From: Dirofilaria immitis
Lineage: Eukaryota; Nematoda; Chromadorea; Rhabditida; Onchocercidae
Assembly (NCBI GenBank): GCA_024305405.1
Contig: JAKNDB010000103.1
Location: 2,418,001 to 2,482,000, forward strand
Reading direction: 5' to 3'
DNA: 64,000 nt
The first letter of the stretch is position 1; every line of letters begins with the position of its first letter. The translations under genes and the position numbers were made by a program. Shown one piece after another: positions 39,029-50,515 of the stretch. The notes under the pieces are model-generated. The model saw nothing but the letters and a program-made list of their open reading frames with translations. It searched no databases and was not told the origin of the DNA.

Positions 39029-39962
39029 GTTAGTATCTAACATGTAGCTCCATACAGTACTCAATGGTGTAATTTTTTACTCCATATAGTACTTAACGAT
39101 GTAATTATTCATACAGTACTTAACAGTTATCTGAAATGTTCAAAATATTATGTGTTGTCTTATTTTAACGTTAAGCTTAATCCAATCATTTGTTTTATCA
39201 TCGTAAATCAAATAAAATATATGATAAATCTAAATTTCTTAACTAATAAATCATTTATTAAAATGTAACCATTCAATTTATTATTTATTTATTTTATTTT
39301 CTATCATATGCTTATGTTTACTTATTTATTAGTTTATTCAATCGAAATTAAAACTAACTGTTTGTTGTATTAGCAACAAAAGATTTCAGTAAATTGATAA
39401 GTAATTAATTGAACATAAGAATTTGCATTTATCAATGACAAATTAGAAATTAATACTTGAAGATTTTTATTTGCTAATATAATAAATAGTTAGATTAATT
39501 TGTATTAAAATGAATAAATTTATTTATTAATTCATAATTTAAATTAATCAAATTGTTTATTGCATTTATTGATAACGATCAATCAGTCTTCTCATTTTAT
39601 CCTTTTTTTTCTTTCAATATTTTGTCTTATTGATTGAGTGATAAAATTGATTGGCTTTTTGATTAAGATCAAAAGATTAAAGGTTGAAAATTTGATTTGA
39701 CAACATCTTACATTCCTCCTTTTGTAAAATTTTAATAAACATTAATATGGAGATTTGTATACATTTTATAGTAATAATTGCAGCTGCATTTGCATTTGCA
39801 AGTTGTAACTGTCATTACAGTTTTAAGCTTTAATATAAATGTTTTAGAATCTAAACGAAGTATATGGAGAGTCGAGATTATTTTGTTTACTTAAATAAGA
39901 TCATTTTGATGAGCAAACGACCATTAAGTCTACTAGCACGACAAGCAAGCATATCAATTTTC

Positions 39963-40023
39963 TCTTTTCTTTCCCTCTCTCTCCCTCTCTCTCTCCTCTC
40001 TCTTCTCTCTCCCTCTCTCCATC
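39963..40023. repeat. CT-rich polypyrimidine tract
   Basis: About 60 bases of CTCTCTCCCTCT-like sequence on the plus strand. It is unusually C-rich for this window and strand-asymmetric, so it could adopt a triplex. Confidence 0.85.
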
Positions 40024-40222
40024 CTTGTTTCTTCTCATTTTATTCCTATTTTTGATGAAGGAGGGTTTTTTTGTTCATTTCATCTATTGAAAAATTTCAA
40101 TTATTCATAAAAGAAAGGAGAGAGAAACATTTCATTTTGATTTAATTGATATTTTTGTTGTCTTTTTTCTTTGATTTGATTTAATAAGGTATATTAATTT
40201 AACAGGTAAATTCAATTACTTA

Positions 40223-40372
40223 TTATATAGATAGGTAAATAGATAGGTTGATTAAATATATAGATAGATAGATAGATGAATAGATAGATTGATTGATAGA
40301 TAGATTGATTGATAGATAGATAGATAGATTGATTGATTGATTGATTGATTATATAGATAGATAGATAGTTGA
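40223..40372. repeat. GATA/GATT microsatellite
   Basis: Tandem GATA and GATT tetramers with few interruptions. A shorter GATA run recurs near 42345-42370. Confidence 0.9.
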
Positions 40373-41770
40373 CAAATTAATGATAATTATTGTTTGTGAA
40401 TATTAATTAAATATTGTGAAAAATTTTATTTAATTTAATTTTGACATTTCAGTTTTTATAATAAACGGATTATTTATTTTGTTTATTTATTTTATAATTT
40501 CTTCTCCTATACTAATTACTTGTTATCGGTTATTAAATAATCTTTTTATTTAATGAGTAAGCAAATGAACTGTAAACAAACAAACAAACAAACAAACAAA
40601 AATCTTTTATATTATTATGATGAATAACATTATCAACTATCATATCATATTATTGATTATTTACAATTAATTTAATATAAATTTAAATGATTCTTTTAAA
40701 TTTCTCCTTCTTTTTCTTAATATTATTTATTTCAACATCACTTGTTTGTATTAATTTTAAAAAATTTAGATAGTATCTTAACATTTATCACTTTCTTCAA
40801 ATCCTACAACATCATTCATTTATGATTAATTGATAATCAATATCGATCACTCATTATTAATTTTATCATATAATATCGATTATTTATTATTAACTGATAA
40901 TCAATATCGATCGTTTATTATTAATTTTATAAAATTTAAATAATATTTAAAAATTTTTTTCAGAATTGTTGATTTCTTCTATTAACTTTAATGTTTCAAT
41001 CAATGCTAAATTCAAAATTTAACTTAATTAAAAATCGTAGCTAAATGGATCGATCCGAATGGTTGAAAATCTGACAAAAATAAAATTTAAAATTATTTAT
41101 TAGAAATGAAATTATAATCATTTTGTTATAATAAAAAAATTTTTGACAGATGATCATCACATATTTTTGCATTTCTATATCTTTTCAACAATTGAATAAT
41201 TCATAAGTTTGATTGTTGATTGTTAGATTCTTCCATAACTGATTCATACATATTCTTTATTGATTCCATCTGATGCTTTACATTAGAATGCTAAATTTCA
41301 TGCAAGTTTATCATATATCTAATGTTTCGGAAATTTATTTGAATAAATAATCAGTATACTTAAAAAATTGAAATATATCAAATGTCTCAAAGAGAATCTG
41401 TTTTTTCTTTTTGAAATTAACAAAGATATATTCTTATTATTCGATCACGTATAATTTTGACGTATCTTTTATTATATAATGATAAGAGGAATGTTAGCAA
41501 TAAAATATATTATATTTATCTAAAAATTATCATTAATGAAAAAATTGCTTCTCAATTAGTCTTATAGTTAGCAAATATATTGTTCAAGATAATTTCATTC
41601 TTTTTTTTTTACGTTAAAAGAATATATCTCTATGTAATTTTTCAAATGTAACAAAAAATTTTCAGGCATAAAACGAATCTATCTAAAATTTGCATAATAC
41701 ATCAAATATAGGTAGTTATCATTATATGAGTCAAAGATAGATTATTTTATCATATTAAGAATCATTATAA

Positions 41771-42235
41771 TCATATGTATCTGTGATCATACAAATGTTA
41801 GGGATGTATAGTAACGTATCATACGTGATCAATTTATAAAGTTACATATTGCATCTGTTTGTTGAATTAAAATATATGACGTAATAAACATTCTTATTTC
41901 GTCACGCATATATGATTCATTACAAGAAATATGCAATTAATATATTTATGAATTTTATCATACTTAAAGATATAATCATATGTATACGTGATCGTATAAA
42001 ACGTTGAAAGTGCGTAACAAAGTATCATTCGTAATTAATGTATTTATGACGTTACGTGTTCTATCTATTTTTTAAAATATATTCAATATGAATAATATCA
42101 TACTTAAAAATATTCAAACTATAATCATATGTATACGTGATTGCGTGAAACGTTGAAAGTGCGTAATAATATATCATTCATATATAGCTAATGCATTTAT
42201 AAAGTTACGTGTTCCATTTGTTTGTTAAAAAAATT
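41771..42235. repeat. Three diverged tandem copies
   Basis: Units begin TCATATGTAT at 41771, 41976 and 42125. They share a GTGATC or GTGATT stretch, then AACGTTGAAAGTGCGTAA in units 2 and 3 (diverged in unit 1), a GTATCAT-like block and AAGTTAC(A/G)T, with variable spacers. Spacing of 205 and 149 bp shows indels. No coding frame was seen. Confidence 0.75.
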
Positions 42236-42953
42236 CAGGTATACGATAAACACCTGTTCCTTCATTTATATATATATATATATATATATATATGAATCAC
42301 TATCGAATAATTGTATTTGCTTACTCATCATTATATATCGAAGAGATGGATAGATAGATAGATAGATAGGAAGAACGAATAGTTTGTATCTATCGTTGTT
42401 TGCATTGATGGAATAGAAAGAATTATTTTCTTCCTTCTTTCTATTCTCTTATTCATTTTCAATATTGCTTTTTATTTATCAATTATCAATTTCATATATT
42501 ATCTGATAATTTATTTGCTTATCAGTTAATTGAAGAATATTCGAACTTATCAATCAGTTTTCTCATTTCAATTAAATTATATTTTAAATTTGATTAATTA
42601 ATTAAATAATTTCATAAAATTAATAATAATATTTATCGCATCGCTCTTTTTTCTTTTATTTTCATTTTATTTACTTTTATTATACTTCATTGAATAATAT
42701 TTAATTATTTGTAATTGAATAAAATAATTTTGATTTTCCATTCTATTAATTTTAAATCAATAAATTGTATAAAATCAAATCAGTCAATATATTGGAAATA
42801 TAAACAAAAACAAAAAGTTGATAACTTCTAACGTTTTTGGCATTTGTATACTAATTGATAATACTAATTAATTAGTATTTAGCGTTTAGCTATATTAGAA
42901 TGCATAATTTGAAATTTAAAATAATGAAAATGGTATTCTTTAATTAGGCGCAA

Positions 42954-42956
<3 letters not shown>

Positions 42957-42989
<33 letters not shown>

Positions 42990-43140
42990 GTTATTATTAT
43001 TATTATTATTTTATTATTATTATTACTATTATTATTATCAGTTATCATTATCAATATCATTTGTTATTGTTATTGTTGTTATTGTTACTATCATTATGAA
43101 TATTATTATTACTATTATTATCACTATTACTATTAATTAG
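42957..43140. repeat. TTA trinucleotide microsatellite
   Basis: A long ATTATT run with interruptions by TTG, TCA and TAC triplets. A TA run of about 30 bases lies upstream near 42266. Confidence 0.9.
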
Positions 43141-44045
43141 CATATAAATATTAAAAATCGACAAAACCTTTAATTAGGTTGTATATTCTTACACTCATTC
43201 TCCCAATTTTTAAATCATATTTATTTTTTTATTTGATCAGTATTTGTTAATTTATATCTTCAATCAACTAATTAAAATAATATCATTTTTTATTATGAAT
43301 TAATTTTCATCCATTGTATCTTAATGATACTATTATTACTATATCAATGTACAGTGATAATTTTTAAGAATAATCACTATGCAATATTAATTAGCTTTAT
43401 CTTAATGATCATCACTACGCCATATAGAACAACAGTTTTCTGGAGATAATCATCATATAATGTTAATTAATTTATAAAACTAATCATTGATAATGCTATT
43501 AATTAGTATAGCCAAGACTTTTGATTTTTGCATTACTTTTTCTGCATTATTTTCCTACTTTTTTATTGTATTCTGTAGGTGTTACAGTAACAGATTATCC
43601 GTTTTATAAAAATCCGGAAATATAAGAATCGGAAAGTAGAAGAGTTTGGAAAATTTAAATTTTATGGAATTAAGAGATATCGGAAATCTCAGAGAATGAT
43701 GACTTCATTTTCATATCTTGATATAAATAGGTCAAAGTACAAAATTCTTATGTATTCAATGATTCATTTTTGAAATTAAAAATTTGTTGAAATGAATGAT
43801 AATGACGACATGTAAAGTTCGATCGATTTAACAATTTTTAATTAAAAAATAACATTGAAATAATTCCAAATAAAATTCTTATTTAATTCTAAACAAATAT
43901 TTAAATTTCTTTATAATTCATTGTAAACGATCGATAATTTCTTAATTTATTAAACAAAATAAAACAAAAAAATACGTTTCCTTCTAATTTCAGATTTAAT
44001 TTCCAATAAAATTTGGCGTATAATTTTGAATTTGTTAAACAGAAA

Positions 44046-45342
44046 ATGTTAATTAAGCCAATTAATATTTGGCTTTGTTATTTAATATTCGCATTGAGTA
44101 AGTATTTTTTTTTCATTTTATAAATTATTGATTATTTTGTAATTTTGTTTTTCAGAAATAAGTTCACATCAATTTCTTTTAAAATAAAATTTTAATCTGT
44201 GATTTCAACATTTTTGTTGAATGAAATTTGTAAAAATAAAAATTTGATTTTTCAAAATCAATAAAAGATAAGAATATTTTGAAGTATCGCATTGTATTAG
44301 ATATCGAAAAAATCCAATCAATTTCAATAATATGCCATGCAAAATTATGAATTTCTCGAAAAGTCTCGAACTAATCAGCAAGATTACGAGATTCATTATT
44401 TTACACTTCATTTTGCATAAAAATAATTACCTAAATGATTGGTATTTTTCCTTCTTTTCTTCCTCTTCCATTTCTACGGAAAATCGATGTTCAATTTTAG
44501 CATAATTGCGATCAAATATTTCCTTCTATGATTAGATATTGTATTCCGGTGGTACCATTTACAGTATGGTTATTTACTGTAATAATTTTGCTTTGCAAAT
44601 CTTTTTTTCCAGGTGATATAATAAGTGGCCAACTACATAATCCGTTATCGCATTATATCGAAGGACGTCTTGGCAACAGGAAAATTTGGTGGTGTCCATC
44701 GGGATACGGTACTCAAACATTATTATGCTTTCTTTTTACTCCAGCAATCCGAGTACTGTAATTGTCTTCATTACAGTGCTCCAAACATTCATTTCAGACC
44801 TTTTGTTTTAACAATATATATCTTCTAATTTATTTGCATTATTACAATGGATGATAAATAATTTTTAAATTTCAGGATATTTGGCTTATTGTCCACAACC
44901 AACAGATTGGGATAGCTATAATTGGTGCTGTACTTGGCCTTATTTAGGCTCGTGGAAACCATCTTGCTGTCCATTTGTTGTTCCAACCGGTGCACTAATT
45001 GCTATTATTATTGCTTCCATTGTTTTAGTAGCATGTAGGTTTTCCACTCCTAAATTCTTAAAGTTGTAGGTTTTTTCTTTTTGAATAGTACCTTTCGTAA
45101 CTTCTTGATAACAATAATCACCGAATTCTCTGATATTATCCGATCATATATCTGATCATAATGTGGATAATACAATTCTATATACTGGTGATTTATCAAA
45201 TATGAATTAATTTATGATCTGATATAGAATAATTGATAACTTTGCAGTACTAATATTTCTATCCTGCTGGTGTTGCTTCTGTTGTCCGTTGTACAAACAA
45301 TTATATGATACAGATGAAAAGGATTATGATGCAAAACGCTGA
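44046..45342 (+). CDS. Small Cys-rich single-pass membrane protein (Shisa-like layout)
   Basis: Four exons join in phase: 44046-44097, 44613-44708, 44876-45034 and 45248-45342, giving 133 residues. Exon 1 is a signal peptide (MLIKPINIWLCYLIFALS). The ectodomain has WWCPSGYGYLAYC, then YNWCCTW and SCCPF. A hydrophobic segment (GALIAIIIASIVLVALLIFL) leads directly into a juxtamembrane cysteine cluster, CWCCFCC, possibly palmitoylated, and a short acidic tail ending DEKDYDAKR. C..C..CC..CC followed by one membrane helix resembles Shisa-family and related adaptor proteins, but the match is one of layout only. The donor after TACG at 44708 was chosen because it is the only one that keeps the frame open into exon 3; reading past it gives a stop. 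Confidence 0.68.
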
Positions 45343-48084
45343 TAACGAAACTTCAAGTAATGATTTCAATGACAAGAATTACTGGAATCATATCCTACTG
45401 CCATATCAAAATTTTTCCGATTTATTTCAGCTTTCGAGATTTCTTGAAATATGTTACATATGGTAACCAATAACTTTTTTAAAAGTTTATCAAAATTACT
45501 AATAAATTTATTTGAACTAACAATTATATTCTTTCATAATAGTAATGAGTATATTTTCAAAATTATCAATTTTTTTTTGAATTAATGATAAAAGATTACA
45601 TACAATCATGATAAAAGAAAAATCATTGTTTGACTATCCTGGTCAAATAGAACTTAAACAATTCTTTTTCTTTTTTAACTTATAAACATATTTCATTATC
45701 TAAAATATACTTTTCAACAAGTATTAAGATAATGAAATCATTGATTATATCATATCAATTTTCAAAAACATTCGGCATGATAAATCTATTAGTAATAATA
45801 GCAAGATATTATTCATAATTATTATCAAAGAAACAGAATGATAGTTTTGGAATGATAAGAAATAAAATGTGAAATCCTTTCAAATATTTTATTAATCAAC
45901 TTATCATTTATATCATTATAATGCATTCCTATTATTTATCAATTTATTCTGTTATAATTTCCTTTATCGATTTCATTTCTAAATCAAAATTAATTCATAA
46001 ATAATATCTGAAGAAAGAAAAGGAATGATAAGAGTTTCCTTTTCTTTTATTTTAAAGAAAAATATTTCAAAAAATCGCTTCATATATCAGATTAATTTTT
46101 TGAGCTCTTTTCGAGAGCAATCAGGTTAATATCATTAGCCTTTAAAAAACAAGAGAAAGAAAAAAAGCAAGTCTTATTTTTCCTGACAGTGAGCAATTTA
46201 TTTAATTACTAACTTTGCAAAATGATATGTATAAAGTAAATTTTTTTTTAAATGAAATTCACCTCTCTGTTATTCGTTTATATCATTATCATTTTTTTTT
46301 GTTTTATATCATTTATTATCAGTAATTCTAATCTCGATCCAATTTTAATAATACTATCATCATTTTGTACAGGATTAATGTTTCAGTTAAAAGAATTTTT
46401 TTTTTTTAAAGTAAATTTCATTTCAGAAATAAACTAAAATTAGAATTAGTTAAAAATAAGGGAATATTATCTTCTTTCATATTAATTCATCAATTATTTC
46501 AATCTTTCTAAAATAGCCAATAATGGCATTAAGAAAATATTGAAAAATTTTTAAGATAAGGCAATTTTTATTCTATTGATATTTTTATTAAAGAAGATTT
46601 TTCATTTTCAAATTAGCAATCTTTAGATGATGGATTCTTTTTTTTTTTTTTAGCTCATAACTACTACAGATAGTCTTATTATCGATAATCTAATACTTAG
46701 CTTATTTTATCAATCCAAAAAATAAGAGCTAACAATTATGCTTTCTATTTCTGAAATCTTCTCTACCTTTCGCTAATTTAAGTCATTATTCATTCGAACA
46801 ACATTTATTTGACAGCTCATATTATTTTTATAATAATCTTCTTATCAATATGTGAACCTCTTGAAACTAAACTTATGCATGAATATTGTATTTAAAAAAA
46901 ACCCATTTATCAAACAGGTCAAATGATGAACTTCTCCGTAGACAAGAAATATTTTGTTTACGAGAAGATAACTATTCTAAAATATTACTTGTGTTGTTGC
47001 CATTTTGTTACCTCATTTGATCGATGCTCTGAAATTTCTTTGCATGTTTGTAAAGTGTTGAATAATTCGAATTGCAATCTTTTCCATACGAATTGAAATT
47101 TGATCAATAATTCATAAAACAGTACAATTGAATTCTTGCAATCCACTGATATGCGATTTAATAATAATAAAATAATTTTATAATTTTTATTTAATAACAC
47201 TTTTACTATTATATAAACATGTAATAATTGGAATGAATCTTCATCAGGACATGAATATTAAGTTACGTATCAACATTTCCAATATTCAATCAAAAAATTT
47301 AACAATCCTTTTTAATGATAAATACACTAGAAAGAATAATAAATCATCGTCAAAATATTTACTTATCAGCATTTTCAATACTCGGATGAAAAATGACGTA
47401 AATAATACTGATGACTGGTGATTAAGAAATAGATAATACTGTAATCAAGAGATAATGATATGATAAGATGGTTTAAATTGTTCGGATTTTTTAATAAATG
47501 TTACTTTTATTTTAAAAATTCATTGTTTGAAAAAATTTATATGAAGTGAGAAAAAACATCAATTTATGTATTTCAGACATTAAAAGATATACCGAGTGAT
47601 CGAAAGGATCAGTATAGCAAATAATGTAAAAGATAATGCCATGATAATTTATACCTTTATTCACCTAGGTTTATTTAGATTATGAAGAGTTGAAAAAAAA
47701 AGGATGAAATTCTCTGATTTATTAAATGATAATCCATTTTTACAAATATAAAAATATGAAAGTTAGATTGTATATGATTCAAATTAGCTTGAATTACGCA
47801 ACTGTCTTATCGGAAAATTTTATTATCAGAAAACTCAAGAAATGCATTAACTTCTTGATCTAAGCTTAAATTTCAATCATTTTTCTAAATTTTCAATGCA
47901 ATATGACTTGCAAAGATTTAAAATGAAGAAGTGATCAGTCCTATCTGATTTCAGTTCATTTGTCAAATTCAAAGGAAAATGATAATACACAAATAAAAAT
48001 AAATTAATAGGAATTGAGTTTTTATAAATATGTCTGCAAAGACCTATAGAAGCAGTATGGAAATAGTGAGGTTATTAAGAAAAG
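45343..48084. other. AT-rich intergenic region
   Basis: No supportable gene was seen. Short open frames at 46252-46437, 46985-47200 and 47233-47421 lack splice context and recognisable motifs. Confidence 0.6.
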
Positions 48085-50515
48085 TCATAAGAAACATTCA
48101 ATATGTTTTCGAGACAGTGATTCAAGGATGTCGATTGCCTCGGTACTATCATTCAAGCTCGGCACGTAAACATATTCTTCTCCACCATGTTTCCTAAAAA
48201 TTTATATTTGAATTGAATGGATTTCTATCTTTACTGACAAACTTTGCAAGTATAATTATAAAATATATCGCCTTTTTGTAGCGAAATCTCAATAATGAAG
48301 TGAAATACCGAAAAGAATCAGCAAGTTGAACTTCTAATTCTTCCGTTGTTTCCAAACAATCGCTGAAGAAACCAGGTGCAATTACCATGACTCGTTTAAT
48401 TCCACGTCTCAAAGTTTAAACAAAAATTAGTTAGGATTTCAATTGTCAAATTCCTAAGTTGTTTGAGCTACTTTGAAGAATGCGAACTTATTTAAAATTA
48501 TGACATTTTATTAGTTACGCCAAATTAGTAGCAGAAAATCTAATTTCATTATTTATTGGAAAAGCTTGCTGTTAATCAAAAAGCTATAAATAATAGAGAT
48601 AACTATAATTTGTCGAAGGACTTATTTAGTCTTCTCTTAAATTGAGCTTCAATATAAATTGAGACATGTTAGTGATAGATTCTCAACCTTTTATTTTCCT
48701 TTTAAATGAATAATCATATAAAAGCTTTTCGTAAAGTCAAAATTTATCTCAAAATTTTTCTGATTTTGATTCTAAAAATTTACTTGGCCAATTGTATAAT
48801 GACGTCTTCAGTGTATGGCTTCAACCATTCTCCAGGTCCAAATCGAGACTGGAACGTCGTTACTAAATCACAGTTGGAAATCCAACTTCGCCTGAAATTA
48901 CTAAGGAAAAACCGTAGAATTAATGTCGTACTGCGGTTTATGTTCGAAGCAGTTGGAATGCCGTGTAGCGTTTGAATTAAGAATTATTTCCTCAGTTCAT
49001 CAAATACAAACCGTAAGAGTGCTGTTGTATATTTGCACTGGAGCCCGTATGGATCACCACTGGACTGATATGATAAGGGTATCCCATGATATGAAACAAT
49101 AATTACTTGCGGTGGTGCTTGAAATCTTTTCAAAGCAGAATTCAGACGCTTGAGAATTGCCTTGACGTACAATTCATTATCATAAAATGGCGGTACCACG
49201 GACAAAGCCATTTGATGACGCTGTTTCATCAGGCAACGACAAGTCTAAATTTTAAAAATAATAAAATAACCTAATGAGAAATAAGAAAAGTCAGTAAAAG
49301 GATATACTTAAATGGGAAACAAGGAAAAAATAAAATTCACATCAAATTTGAGTCGTGCATAAATACTATATTTTCACTCAAATCAAATGAAAACATATAT
49401 CTCTTTATCAGAATAATAAATAATGCAGTTCACTTCATCAAAAACTGAGGCACTTGTAACAGCGGAGAATTGTGGAAATAAGGGAAACATGATAAGTTTG
49501 TCACATCCTAAAATTTTTAATTTTTTTCAATGAAAATTTTAAGCAAAACTTGATTTTTGCATAAATTCCAAAATCTTAAATCCATAAAAATTCTTTTCGA
49601 ATTTTATGGCTTCATTAGAATTTATTTAAATTCTATTAAAATCAATTTTAAAGTGAAACGGACTTAAGAAACCATTTCTTTATTCGCAACAACTAAAAGG
49701 GAAGAGAAAAGATACCATCCTTTTCGAATTTATGTATTCGGGAAGCGATTGATGGTTGACCGTATCGAAATGCCCAATCAACCATAACCTGAATTTTAAG
49801 AAATTATTTCCAGTATTCAATTACATAATGAGATGCAATACAAAAAATCTTCAGAGCCTAATCTATGATTAAAGAACGCTTAGGAATACGATATTTACAG
49901 TGGCATTATATTTATTCATTTTTCTCGATTAGTATTACGGTTAACTATTACTATTATCTTTTTCCAAACATAATAAATATTTTAATATTACCGATTGATT
50001 ACATAAACGATTAGCCAATTTATTTGCTTGATTACGGGTCATAGTGCGCAATGGAGATTCATTGTGTACCGTATTCCAGATTGATCTAAATATTATAACA
50101 TTTCCATTACCATCTTTTCTAATTTTTGCATTTTCGAAGGGCAATTTATGGAAATATCACAAGTAATATGAATAACAGAGGATAAAACAGCTAATTATTT
50201 GCTTAACTCTGCCTAAATTTTTTTAAAAACATTATATTACTTGTAGCTTTTCCCTGCACTGAACGGCCTTCCTGTCAGAATAAACAAGTGTAAAATGGGC
50301 CACCAGAGAATTCGAGGTAATTCAATAACTCGTCGATCACTGAGAAATTCTTTCAGATAGCGCCTCATCGGCCAGTAACCATAACCAGATGGGGTACCGG
50401 TATTTACTACAAGTACACCTATTTTCTTTTTAGTTCCTGAAATAAGTAGAATATAACGAAAATTTTTTATAACTAACTGAAAAGTATATATGGCCCTAAA
50501 CAGAGTTCTTTTCAT
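48085..50515 (-). CDS. FECH: Ferrochelatase of alphaproteobacterial type
   Basis: It inserts ferrous iron into protoporphyrin IX, the last step of heme synthesis. Eight exons (50241-50515, 49992-50085, 49716-49788, 49434-49507, 49012-49244, 48784-48891, 48309-48407, 48085-48193) join in phase to 354 residues, normal for bacterial HemH. Motifs run in order: VNTGTPSGYGYWPMRRYL, KEFLSDRRVIELPRILWWPI, IWN..NESPL, VDWAFRYGQPS, FPLFPQFSAVTSASV, VSYHGIPLSY with the catalytic His, GDPYGLQCKYTTALLR, TTFQSRFGPGEWLKPYT, APGFFSDCLETTEELE with the conserved Glu, and KHGGEEYVYVPSLNDS. MRRYLKEFLSDRRVIE and FQSRFGPGEWLKPYT are typical of alphaproteobacterial enzymes, not animal ones. The start MKRTLFRAIYTFQLV is basic like a mitochondrial presequence and lies four bases after AAATTCAG, a probable spliced-leader site. 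No C-terminal [2Fe-2S] cysteine cluster is present. Introns show the gene is fixed in the worm genome. Confidence 0.95.

Larger units (their letters stand above)
39029..44045. other. Repeat-rich intergenic region
   Basis: No supportable gene was seen. The region contains a CT-rich tract, GATA/GATT, CAAA, TA and TTA microsatellites, and a diverged triplicate at 41771-42235. The 63-residue frame at 39864-40055 is translation of the CT tract. Confidence 0.65.

Noticed and set aside
44709..44828. Frameshift in exon 2 of the Cys-rich membrane gene (continuing as YCNCLHYSAP in another frame)
   Set aside because: The donor TACG|GTACTC at 44708 joins exon 3 in phase without any frameshift; the extra cysteines are intronic.
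48903..49000. Apparent GA..AG non-canonical intron in ferrochelatase after FVFDELR
   Set aside because: A canonical donor TTACG|GTTTGT lies 20 bases upstream (exon end 49012), fits the phase, and gives a loop length close to bacterial ferrochelatases.
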